Part shown: positions 1-6,293 of the stretch, in pieces
Numbering within the stretch: position 1 is the stretch's first letter
Layout of the letters: each line of letters opens with the position of its first letter
DNA from: Syntrophomonadaceae bacterium
GTDB lineage: Bacteria > Bacillota > Syntrophomonadia > Syntrophomonadales > Syntrophothermaceae
Assembly (NCBI GenBank): GCA_029907055.1
Contig: JARYMO010000032.1
Coordinates: forward strand, 1-10,658
DNA: 10,658 nt
Reading direction: 5' to 3'
Made by a program: the position numbers and the translations under genes
Notes under the pieces: model-generated
What the model saw: the letters and a program-made list of their open reading frames with translations, nothing else
Databases searched by the model: none
What the model was told of the DNA's origin: nothing

Positions 1-778
1 GGTTGGCCTCCAGCACGGTGGTCCGCAGCCCTACCGCCAGGTCCCGGCTGATGTGTCCGCCCGCCACCGGCACCGCCGCTACCGTCACCACCCGGCCCTC
101 TTCCACCACCGCCAGGCTGGTGGTACCGGCCCCCATGTCCACCACAATGGCCCCTGCTTCCCGCTCCTCGGCAGTCAACACCGACAGGGCCGCCAGTTCC
201 GAGCTCAGCGCCACTTCTTCCACCTGCCGGCCGCCGTAGGTCACCGCTCGCGACACATCATCGACCAGCATGGCGTGGGCCGTGGCCAGCCTGGCCTGCA
301 TCTGCAGAAGGGCGCCGCGTTTCCCCAGGCACTGTTCGCCCACCGGGCGTCCGTCCACCCGCATCTGTCCAGCCAGCACCGCCACCACCGCGTGGTCCGG
401 GGGGAGGGGGGAGACCGGGGCCAGGCGCAGCGCGCGTTGCACCCGCTCCAGGTCTGCCGCCCCGATACCCCGCTCGCGGGACCTCACTTCGACCTCCGCC
501 TGGCTCTCCACCATCCCCACGTTGCCTGGCGCCACCGCCACGCAGGCGGCTTCGACCTTCACCCCGTGGGAGCTCTCGAGGGCTCCCACGCACTCGCTCA
601 CCGCGTGGGCCGCCCGAAAGATATCGGCGATGCGATCCTTGCGCAGTCCGTCAAAGGGGACCGCGTGAACCCCCAGGAGCTGCACTCCGCTCCTCTCCAG
701 CCGGCCAATGGCTGCCGCCACCTTCGAACTGCCGATGTCGATGCCCACCGCCAGCGGCCTGCCCCGCACGCCTCTCAT
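1..778 (-). CDS. ftsA: Cell division protein FtsA, N-terminal 259 residues (3' end beyond the window)
   Basis: FtsA is an actin-like ATPase that tethers FtsZ to the inner face of the membrane and recruits later division proteins. The reading frame is open from an ATG at 778 to the left edge without a stop, giving 259 of the roughly 410 residues usual for the family. The phosphate-1 motif VGIDIGSSKV lies at residues 11-20, a GLRK segment at 44-47, and the phosphate-2 motif IVVDMGAGTTSLAVV at 211-225. GGHISRDLAVGLRT at 240-253 corresponds to the GGxxITxDIxxGLRT segment of FtsA. The start is well supported by AAGGAGG six bases upstream. It is the last gene seen in the operon, 46 bases after sbp, and ftsZ would be expected next. 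The 1C subdomain (about residues 80-165) is divergent: the usual DPxxMxGxRL-like stretch reads EQCLGKRGALL. Another actin-like protein such as PilM is less likely given the context. Confidence 0.93.
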   Translation of the reverse strand, partial: MRGVRGRPLAVGIDIGSSKVAAAIGRLERSGVQLLGVHAVPFDGLRKDRIADIFRAAHAVSECVGALESSHGVKVEAACVAVAPGNVGMVESQAEVEVRSRERGIGAADLERVQRALRLAPVSPLPPDHAVVAVLAGQMRVDGRPVGEQCLGKRGALLQMQARLATAHAMLVDDVSRAVTYGGRQVEEVALSSELAALSVLTAEEREAGAIVVDMGAGTTSLAVVEEGRVVTVAAVPVAGGHISRDLAVGLRTTVLEAN

Positions 779-784
779 GCCGTT

Positions 785-791
785 CCTCCTT
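785..791 (-). promoter_or_regulatory. Ribosome binding site of ftsA
   Basis: Minus-strand AAGGAGG, a full match to the Shine-Dalgarno core, sits six bases before the ATG at 778. It is among the best-placed sites in the window, and it lies in one of only two real spacers. This suggests ftsA is initiated independently rather than by coupling to sbp, which would fit a need for its own expression level. Confidence 0.75.
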
Positions 792-824
792 CGCCCCGCA
801 CGGTGGCCTCCCCGGCGCTCGCCG

Positions 825-1163
825 CTACCACTTCCGCAACAGGTAGCGCCTGAGGATGGCAAGGTTCTGGAAAATGCGCACCCCGAATGCCACCACCGCT
901 GCCAGGTAGAGCTCCACGCTGAGGCGGTCGCCCAGGTAGGCCAGTCCGGCGGCCAGCAGGATGTTCACGAAGAACCCGCTCACGAACACCAGGTTGTCGT
1001 AGACGTTCTCCATGTAGGCCCGCAGCCCGCCGAACACCGAGTCCAGCGCCGCCAGGATGGCAATCGACATGTACTTGGCGTAGATAAAGGGCAACACCAC
1101 CGGCATCTGGAGACCGAGGTAGACGCCCAGTGCCAGGCAGATGACCACCAGCAGCAACCACAT
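825..1163 (-). CDS. sbp: Small basic family protein (DUF1290), integral membrane
   Basis: This 112-residue, mostly hydrophobic protein matches the small basic protein family (Sbp, DUF1290) found in the dcw cluster of Firmicutes just before ftsA. Its biochemical role is not established. Hydrophobic stretches lie at about residues 2-27, 32-46, 57-77 and 84-99, consistent with three or four membrane segments. The family-typical segments SIAILAALDSVFGGLRA (33-49) and AYLGDRLSVELYLAAVVAFG (75-94) are present, and the C-terminus is basic (RRYLLRKW). The ATG at 1163 comes three bases after the stop of the DUF881 gene and has no clear Shine-Dalgarno sequence of its own, so translation is probably coupled to that gene. 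Location between the DUF881 gene and ftsA suggests a division or envelope role, but this is inference from position only. Confidence 0.92.
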   Translation of the reverse strand: MWLLLVVICLALGVYLGLQMPVVLPFIYAKYMSIAILAALDSVFGGLRAYMENVYDNLVFVSGFFVNILLAAGLAYLGDRLSVELYLAAVVAFGVRIFQNLAILRRYLLRKW

Positions 1164-1166
1164 CGC

Positions 1167-1880
1167 TCAGTTCGCCGTCCCTTTCGTCGAGACCGGTTGC
1201 GCGTAGCGGAAGGCGAGCGAGCCCCGGTAGGCGGGCACCTCCACCGTCTCCACACGCTGCACCTGGCTCTTGATTCCCCATATCTCGAGCGTTTCCAGCC
1301 ACCCTCCCTTGATGTGCAGCGAGCTCTCCAGGACCGCCGGGTCCCCGATGGCCTTGATGACGAAGGGGGGGGCAATCTTGGTGGTGTTGACCAGGATCGT
1401 GGTGCCGGCGCAGCGGATCTCCGAGGTGGCGACCAGGCGCTGTTCGTTGATGCACACCGCCTCGGCGCCGGCCGCCCGCAGCTCGTTCACCACTTTCAGC
1501 AGGTCCTCGTCGTGTACCAGGTACAGGTTGGGGTTCTCGCCCGGCTGCAAGGGCTGGGCGCTGTCGGCCAGCGTCACCACCACCCCCGGCCCTTTCACCG
1601 CTTCCAGACCGGCCAGCAGGTTGGCCTTGGCCAACTGCTGGCGCAGCACCTCCGCGGCCTGGTCTTCGCTCCCCTCTTTCAGTTGTTCGCGCATGGAGGC
1701 CACTTCCTCCGCCAGCGCATCCCGCTCCTTGCTCACCTTGTCCAGCTGCAGGGTCAGGTCCTGCACGCGCAGGGTGGACAAGTCCCCGGGGTTGGCAGCA
1801 GTGGTCTTGAACTGAACCGCGACCATGAAGCCCAGCACGATGCATACCAACGCGATAGAGATCCTGGCTTCCTGTTTCAT
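1167..1880 (-). CDS. DUF881-family protein (YlxW/YlxX-like), membrane-anchored
   Basis: This 237-residue protein belongs to the DUF881 family, represented in B. subtilis by YlxW and YlxX from the divIB-ftsA interval. Its molecular function is unknown. Residues 7-24 form an N-terminal membrane anchor, and residues about 36-92 are Glu/Lys/Leu-rich with coiled-coil character. The globular DUF881 domain follows, from about residue 96. Characteristic segments are KGPGVVVTLADS (96-107), NELRAAGAEAVCINEQRL (132-149), SEIRCAGTTILVN (153-165) and PPFVIKAIGDPAVL (171-184). The predicted topology is a short cytoplasmic tail, one membrane segment and an extracellular body. The ATG at 1880 overlaps the ftsQ stop as ATGA, indicating translational coupling, and AAGGTGGA lies further upstream. 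Many Firmicutes carry two DUF881 genes around sbp, but only this one is seen between ftsQ and ftsA. I cannot tell whether it is the YlxW or the YlxX counterpart. Confidence 0.92.
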   Translation of the reverse strand: MKQEARISIALVCIVLGFMVAVQFKTTAANPGDLSTLRVQDLTLQLDKVSKERDALAEEVASMREQLKEGSEDQAAEVLRQQLAKANLLAGLEAVKGPGVVVTLADSAQPLQPGENPNLYLVHDEDLLKVVNELRAAGAEAVCINEQRLVATSEIRCAGTTILVNTTKIAPPFVIKAIGDPAVLESSLHIKGGWLETLEIWGIKSQVQRVETVEVPAYRGSLAFRYAQPVSTKGTAN

Positions 1881-2632
1881 TCTCCTCGCTGTCCACCTTC
1901 CGCGTACCGGATGACTGGTTTCCCCTTGAAGCGCAGGTCCACGTAGGCCAGGGTCCCTTGCCCGGCCAGCGTATCCTCCATGCGGACGAAGTTTGCCACC
2001 AGCGCGGCCTTTTCTTCCAGTCGCTCCCCGTCTCCCACCCGGATTTCCGTGCCCTGCACGGTGTACAGGAGCAGCTGCAGGTCCTGCTGGTACCGGAACT
2101 CGGACACCCGTGCCAGTACGTCGGCAGGCAGCAGGGCCATGCACGCACGAATCGCATTCACCGCCCTGGTTGGTACGCTGTCGCCGGGAGCGATGCCCGC
2201 AGGAAGACCCGATATGCTGATGAACGGCAGGTCGGTGCCTTCGAGTGAGTCGATGCGGTCCAGGCAGGCACCCGTGTCGTCGATGATGAGAAAGGAGTCG
2301 CTGGTGGAAATCACCGCCCACGGACGGCGTTCCACTACTTCGATACGGATCTGGGCCGGCAGCCACCGGGTCACCCGGGCACTCCTGAGGAAGGGGTGCA
2401 CGGTGACCGCCCTGGCCGCAGCCTCCGTGTCTACCTCAAATATATTAACACCGGTGACAATCCCTGACAACGCCTTTATCTCTCCGGCGGACACGCGGCG
2501 GTTGCCGCTGACGGTCACCTCACGCACCGTGCACCAGGGGCTGTGGGCGAAGGCGATTACGCCCACCGCCGCCACCGCCAGCAGCAGCAGTCGCCCTGCC
2601 GCGTGCCACGAAATACCCCGTCTTCTCTCCAT
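1877..2632 (-). CDS. ftsQ: Cell division protein FtsQ/DivIB
   Basis: FtsQ (DivIB in Gram-positives) is a bitopic membrane protein that works with FtsL and DivIC/FtsB to control septal peptidoglycan synthesis. The 251-residue product has a short basic cytoplasmic tail (MERRR), one membrane segment at about residues 11-29 and a POTRA-type domain. That domain begins TVREVTVSGNRRVSAGEI (35-52), continues through NIFEVD (63-68) and ends near VERRPWAVI (100-108). The beta domain follows to about residue 242. I chose the ATG at 2632 because GAGGA precedes it by seven bases. A GTG at 2665, directly after the murC stop, would add 11 residues and cannot be excluded. The 3' end overlaps the DUF881 start by four bases. 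The codons around residues 58-65 are unusually AT-rich (GTT AAT ATA TTT), where a promoter-like sequence lies. Confidence 0.93.
   Translation of the reverse strand: MERRRGISWHAAGRLLLLAVAAVGVIAFAHSPWCTVREVTVSGNRRVSAGEIKALSGIVTGVNIFEVDTEAAARAVTVHPFLRSARVTRWLPAQIRIEVVERRPWAVISTSDSFLIIDDTGACLDRIDSLEGTDLPFISISGLPAGIAPGDSVPTRAVNAIRACMALLPADVLARVSEFRYQQDLQLLLYTVQGTEIRVGDGERLEEKAALVANFVRMEDTLAGQGTLAYVDLRFKGKPVIRYAEGGQRGE
2442..2470 (-). promoter_or_regulatory. Candidate sigma-A-type promoter inside ftsQ
   Basis: On the minus strand, TTGTCA (plus 2465-2470) is followed after exactly 17 bases by TAATAT (plus 2442-2447). This resembles the -35 TTGACA (5 of 6) and -10 TATAAT (4 of 6) hexamers at ideal spacing. 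The run TTAATATATTT is conspicuously AT-rich in a very GC-rich gene and uses ATA and TTT codons where C-ending codons dominate nearby. If active, transcription would start near 2435 and run through the DUF881 gene, sbp and ftsA. B. subtilis also has promoters close upstream of ftsA. The -10 match is only fair, so this remains a prediction. Confidence 0.3.
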
Positions 2633-2639
2633 CCCGCTG

Positions 2640-2644
2640 TCCTC
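2640..2644 (-). promoter_or_regulatory. Ribosome binding site deciding the ftsQ start
   Basis: Minus-strand GAGGA lies seven bases before the ATG at 2632, favouring this start over the in-frame GTG at 2665. The GTG has a weaker claim through GGGAG within the end of murC. Confidence 0.5.
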
Positions 2645-2667
2645 GCCACGCCCGGCACCCAGCACCG

Positions 2668-4038
2668 TCAGCTCCCACTGCCCTTGACCAGCACCAGGCC
2701 CACCTGGCGGATGTCACCTGCGCCCATGGTGATGACCAGGTCCCCCGGACGCATCAGCTCCCGCACGTGCTGTGGCACCTGGTCCAGGTCGGCCACGTAC
2801 GTCGCGTTGCACCCCGCCGCCAGCGCCGAACGGTGGATGATCTCCCCGCTCACCTCCGGTATGGGGGCTTCGCCTGCCCCGTAGACGTCCGTCACCACCA
2901 CCACGTCCGCCGCTCGCAGCGCCGGCCCGAACTGCTCGCCCAACAGGCGGGTCCGCGAGTATCGGTGGGGCTGGAAGATGACCACCAGCCGCCCCGGGTG
3001 GGCCTGCCGGGCCGCCGCCAGGGTGGCCGCGATCTCGGTGGGGTGGTGGGCGTAATCGTCCAGCACCGTGACCCCGTCCACCTGTCCCAGCACCTCGAAG
3101 CGGCGCTTGGCGCCCACGAACTCGGCCAGGGCTTCGCGGATGACCTCGAAGCCGAGGCCCAGCTCCATGCCCACGGCGGTGGCAGCCAGCGCGTTGAGAG
3201 CGTTGTGCACGCCGGGCACCTGGAGTTCGATGCGCCCCAGCGTGCGACCGTTGCGGCAGGCCCCGAACTGCGAACCGTACCCCGAAGCCTCGTAGTCGAA
3301 GAGCGCGTAGTCGTGAGTCCGCTGAAACCCATAGTACAGCACCCGCGTCGACACCTGGTCGCGCATGGCCCGCAGGTACGGGTCTTCTCCGCACAGCAGC
3401 GCGAACCCGTCAGGGCGGACCTGCTGGACGAACTGCCGGAAGGCGGCCTGAAGACGCTCCAGCGAACGGTAGTAGTCCAGGTGGTCGTCCTCGACGTTGG
3501 TCACCACGGCAATCCTGGGATGCAGGGCCAGGAAGGAGGCATCGCTCTCGTCCGCCTCCGCCACGAAGTGCGGCCCCTGGCCCAGCTTGGCACTGAGGGC
3601 CAGGTGCTGCAGCTCCCCCCCGATGATGAAGCTGGGCGACAGGCCAGCCTGCTCCAGCACCAGCGCCACCATGGCCGTGGTGGTGGTCTTGCCGTGCGCG
3701 CCGGCCACCGCGATGCCTTCCCGCGCGTTCACCAGCCGGGCCAGCATTTCCCCCCGCTTGATGACCGGCACGCCGCGCGCGACAGCCGCCACCAGCTCCG
3801 GGTTGTCATCGCCCACCGCCGAGGACACGATGACCAATTCGGCATCCGGGGGCAGATTGGCAGCATCGTGCCCCAGCGCCACCGCGATCCCCTGGCTCTG
3901 CAGGCGGCGGGTCACCTCGCTGGCGCGCAGGTCGGAACCGGACACCACGTGTCCCTGCTGCCTGAGCACGGTGGCGATGCCGCTCATTCCAGCACCGCCA
4001 ATGCCTATCATGTGCACACGCTCGCGGCCCCTGTCCAC
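2668..4038 (-). CDS. murC: UDP-N-acetylmuramate--L-alanine ligase MurC
   Basis: MurC attaches L-alanine to UDP-N-acetylmuramic acid using ATP, the first peptide-forming step of cytoplasmic peptidoglycan synthesis. The 456-residue product has the usual length. The N-terminal UDP-binding motif IGIGGAGMSG is at residues 11-20, and the ATP P-loop AHGKTTTTAM at 114-123. The central-domain signature NVEDDHLDYY is at 181-190, followed by PGVHNALNALAA (275-286), the C-domain segment DDYAHHPTEI (327-336) and FQPHRYSRTR (355-364). The GTG at 4038 is chosen because it leaves only a short lead before the first beta strand. Alternatives are the ATG at 4011 or an upstream start overlapping murG. A 46-base spacer separates it from murG. 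It ends 35 bases before the chosen ftsQ start. The gene murB, commonly next to murC in Firmicutes, is not here. Confidence 0.96.
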   Translation of the reverse strand: MDRGRERVHMIGIGGAGMSGIATVLRQQGHVVSGSDLRASEVTRRLQSQGIAVALGHDAANLPPDAELVIVSSAVGDDNPELVAAVARGVPVIKRGEMLARLVNAREGIAVAGAHGKTTTTAMVALVLEQAGLSPSFIIGGELQHLALSAKLGQGPHFVAEADESDASFLALHPRIAVVTNVEDDHLDYYRSLERLQAAFRQFVQQVRPDGFALLCGEDPYLRAMRDQVSTRVLYYGFQRTHDYALFDYEASGYGSQFGACRNGRTLGRIELQVPGVHNALNALAATAVGMELGLGFEVIREALAEFVGAKRRFEVLGQVDGVTVLDDYAHHPTEIAATLAAARQAHPGRLVVIFQPHRYSRTRLLGEQFGPALRAADVVVVTDVYGAGEAPIPEVSGEIIHRSALAAGCNATYVADLDQVPQHVRELMRPGDLVITMGAGDIRQVGLVLVKGSGS

Positions 4039-4052
4039 GGTGCCACCACCCT

Positions 4053-4070
4053 TCCTCCCGGTCCTCCCGG
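4053..4070 (-). repeat. Tandem 9-base repeat with duplicated Shine-Dalgarno core before murC
   Basis: In the murG-murC spacer the minus strand carries two perfect adjacent copies of CCGGGAGGA (plus 4053-4061 and 4062-4070). Each contains a GGAGG core. The nearer GGAGGA ends 14 bases before the GTG at 4038, longer than the usual spacing, so which copy serves as ribosome binding site, if either, is unclear. Confidence 0.6.
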
Positions 4071-4084
4071 CCACTGCCCGGAAA

Positions 4085-5182
4085 CTAGACAAGATAGGCC
4101 GCCAGGACATCCACGATACGCTCAAGCGCGTCGGGCCTGGCGGTGCTCCTCATCGCCTCCGCCATCGCGCGCAGGCGCTCGCGATGCTCACTCAGCGCGC
4201 TGATGTGCTTCCACAGTACCTCTCCGTCAAGGAACTCGTCAACGATGACCTCTACTGCCCCCCGCGCCTCCAGGGCCCGGGCATTCCTCTCCTGGTGCGC
4301 GTCGGCCGCATAGGGATAGGGGACCAGGATGGCCGGCAGCCCCACTATGGCCAGTTCGGCCAGGGTAGCCGCTCCTGCACGGCAGACGGCCAGGTCGGCG
4401 GCCGCCAGGGCCTCGGCCATGTGGTGCTGGTAGGCAATCACCCGCAGGCGCCGGCCCCAGGCCTCCCGCGCCTGCGGCGACAGCTCGGGGGCTTGCTGCT
4501 GCCATGCCTCGCCGGTGACCCACACCACCTGCATGCCCTCGCCGCGGTGGGCCTCTACCATGGCCTGCACCGCGCAATTGATGCTGCGCGCTCCCCGGCT
4601 GCCCCCGAACACCAGCACGGTGAAGAGCTCCGCATCCAGCTCCAGCCTCTGCCGGGCCTCCGAGCGGCTCATAGCCACGATCTCCGGCCGCACCGGCAGC
4701 CCGGTTACCTCGACCCGCGCCCCTGGCAAGAACTCGGCTGCCTCGCTGAAGGTCAGCAGCACCCGTTCTGCCCGCCGCGCCAGCAGGCGGTTGGCCAGAC
4801 CGGGGATGGCATTCTGTTCGTGGATGACGGTGGGCACCCCCAGCATCTGGGCCGCCAGCACCATGGGGTAGGAAGCGTATCCCCCGGTCCCCACCACCAG
4901 GCGGGCGGGAAAGGAGCGCAGCACCTGCCGGGCCTGCCAGAACCCGACCGGCAACCTGGACAGCGCCCGCATCTTCTTGCGCAGCGAGGAACGGTCCAGC
5001 CCCTGTGCCTCGATGGCGGTAAAGGCGAAACCGTGTTGGGGAATGATGGTGCGCTCCATGCCGTGCGCGGTGCCCACGAAGAGCACCTCCACCCCGGGGA
5101 TGCGCGCCACCAGCCCGCGGGCAATGGCCAGTGCCGGATAGATATGGCCCCCGGTGCCACCGCAGGCGATGATTACCTTCAC
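4085..5182 (-). CDS. murG: UDP-GlcNAc:undecaprenyl-PP-MurNAc-pentapeptide GlcNAc transferase MurG
   Basis: MurG is the peripheral membrane GT-B glycosyltransferase that converts lipid I to lipid II. The 365-residue product has the usual length. The N-domain glycine loop CGGTGGHIYPA is at residues 7-17 (the first residue is Cys where Gly is common). A second glycine loop, GTGGYASYP, is at 98-106, followed by HEQNAIPG (121-128) and TGLPVR (160-165). In the C domain, GGSRGA (193-198) and the donor-binding segment CRAGAATLAELAIVGLPAI (267-285) are followed by HQERNA (296-301). I prefer the GTG at 5182, which gives the canonical MKVIIA start and has GAGGTGA five bases upstream. A GTG at 5191, one base after the ftsW stop, would add three residues. 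The stop is TAG, 46 bases before murC. Confidence 0.96.
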   Translation of the reverse strand: MKVIIACGGTGGHIYPALAIARGLVARIPGVEVLFVGTAHGMERTIIPQHGFAFTAIEAQGLDRSSLRKKMRALSRLPVGFWQARQVLRSFPARLVVGTGGYASYPMVLAAQMLGVPTVIHEQNAIPGLANRLLARRAERVLLTFSEAAEFLPGARVEVTGLPVRPEIVAMSRSEARQRLELDAELFTVLVFGGSRGARSINCAVQAMVEAHRGEGMQVVWVTGEAWQQQAPELSPQAREAWGRRLRVIAYQHHMAEALAAADLAVCRAGAATLAELAIVGLPAILVPYPYAADAHQERNARALEARGAVEVIVDEFLDGEVLWKHISALSEHRERLRAMAEAMRSTARPDALERIVDVLAAYLV

Positions 5183-5187
5183 CAGCC

Positions 5188-5194
5188 TCACCTC
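5188..5194 (-). promoter_or_regulatory. Ribosome binding site deciding the murG start
   Basis: Minus-strand GAGGTGA, an extended anti-16S match, lies five bases before the GTG at 5182 and overlaps the ftsW stop codon. It favours 5182 over the GTG at 5191, which is itself part of this motif. Confidence 0.55.
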
Positions 5195-6293
5195 ACTCGT
5201 CCTTGACGACGCGGTACCGGGATACGTTGAGCACCAGCCCCACCCCGGCCATGGTGAACAACAGCGACGACCCCCCGTAACTGATGAAGGGCAGGGGAAT
5301 GCCGGTCACCGGCAATGCCCCCGACACCACCCCGATGTTGATGATGGCCTGCAGCACCACCGCGCAGGTGATTCCTGCCGCCAGCAGCGAGCCGAACAGG
5401 CTGGGCGCACGCAGGGCCACGCGGAACCCCCGCACCGCGAACACCACGAACAGCGCGATGACGGTCCCGCACCCTACCAGCCCCAGCTCTTCCCCCAGGA
5501 TGGCGAAGATGAAGTCGGTGTGCTGCTCGGGCAGGTAGAAGTACTTCTGCAGGCTGCAGCCCAGCCCCACCCCCAACCAGCCCCCGGACCCCAGCGCATA
5601 GAGCGACTGGATGGTCTGGAATCCCCAGGTGTCAGGGTACTTCCAGGGGTCCAGGAAGGCCAGGAAGCGATTGAAGCGGTATGGTTCGTAGTAGATGGCC
5701 GCCGCCACCAGGCCGGTGGCCGCCACCAGGAGGCCGGAAAGGTGCCACCAACTGGCCCCGGCCATCATCAGCATGGCCATGGCCGTCCCTCCCACCACCA
5801 TGGTGGTGCCGAGGTCGGGCTGGGCCATGATGAGACCGCAGACCAGCCCCACCAGCAGCAGGTAGGGGGCCAGGCCGCCAAAGAAGGAGCGTAGCCGCGT
5901 GGGGTCGCGGGACAGCGCACGGGCCAGGAACAGCACCAGGCACAGCTTGGTCATCTCCGCCGGACTGAAGCGGAGCGGCCCAACCACCAGCCAGCGGCTG
6001 GAACCTTTGACCTCGGCCGCGAACAGCACCAGCACCAGGAACACCACCGCCAGCCCCATGGCTGGCACCGCCAGGCGCTGCCAATGGTGGAAAGGAACGA
6101 AGGTAAGCACCAGCAGGGCCAGCAGCGAGGGGACCAGCCACAGCGTCTGCCGCTTGGCGAAGTAGTATGCATCCTCGAAGCGGAGGCTGGCGGTCACCGA
6201 GCTGGCACTGAACACCATCACCACGCCGATGGCGACCAGGGCCAGCGTGACCCCCATGAGCACCAGGTCGGGGGCTCCCACCTTGACCTTCAT
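5193..6293 (-). CDS. ftsW: SEDS peptidoglycan polymerase FtsW/SpoVE
   Basis: This SEDS-family integral membrane glycosyltransferase polymerises lipid II, partnering with a class B penicillin-binding protein at the septum. The SpoVE paralogue does so for spore cortex. The 366-residue product has about ten hydrophobic segments, beginning at residues 8-29. Conserved stretches are KGSSRWLVVGPLRFSPAEMTK (96-116), AQPDLGTTMVVGG (157-169), FQTIQSLYALGSGGWLGVGL (225-244), YLPEQHTDFIFAI (253-265), and GALPVTGIPLPFISYGGSSL (325-344). The Asp of TDFIF (residue 260) matches the essential acidic residue of SEDS polymerases. The ATG at 6293 overlaps the murD stop as ATGA and has AGGAGG seven bases upstream. 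Its position between murD and murG equals that of spoVE in B. subtilis, so sequence alone does not separate FtsW from SpoVE. Confidence 0.95.
   Translation of the reverse strand: MKVKVGAPDLVLMGVTLALVAIGVVMVFSASSVTASLRFEDAYYFAKRQTLWLVPSLLALLVLTFVPFHHWQRLAVPAMGLAVVFLVLVLFAAEVKGSSRWLVVGPLRFSPAEMTKLCLVLFLARALSRDPTRLRSFFGGLAPYLLLVGLVCGLIMAQPDLGTTMVVGGTAMAMLMMAGASWWHLSGLLVAATGLVAAAIYYEPYRFNRFLAFLDPWKYPDTWGFQTIQSLYALGSGGWLGVGLGCSLQKYFYLPEQHTDFIFAILGEELGLVGCGTVIALFVVFAVRGFRVALRAPSLFGSLLAAGITCAVVLQAIINIGVVSGALPVTGIPLPFISYGGSSLLFTMAGVGLVLNVSRYRVVKDE

Noticed and set aside
814..823. GGCG-CT-CGCC palindrome in the sbp-ftsA spacer as a terminator
   Set aside because: The stem is only four base pairs with a two-base loop and no T-run follows on the minus strand. 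Such palindromes are frequent in GC-rich DNA.
1365..1372. Eight-base G run in the DUF881 gene as a possible frameshift or phase-variation site
   Set aside because: The reading frame continues through conserved DUF881 residues (APPFVIKAIGDP), and proline and glycine homopolymers are expected at this GC content.
775..2157. A 460-codon minus-strand frame spanning ftsQ, the DUF881 gene and sbp
   Set aside because: It is in a different frame from three recognised genes, and its translation is Gly/Arg/Ala-rich with no domain.
3660..3705. DNA similarity between the murC segment near 3690 and the murD segment near 7300 (GTGGTGGTGGTCTTGCCG)
   Set aside because: This is the shared Mur-ligase P-loop GKTTTTA encoded with the same preferred codons. 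It reflects paralogy, not a mobile or regulatory repeat.
3497..5206. A 569-codon plus-strand open frame opposite murC and murG
   Set aside because: It is antisense to well-supported genes, has low-complexity composition and no motif. It is a GC-bias artefact, as are those at 2767-4203 and 708-1946.
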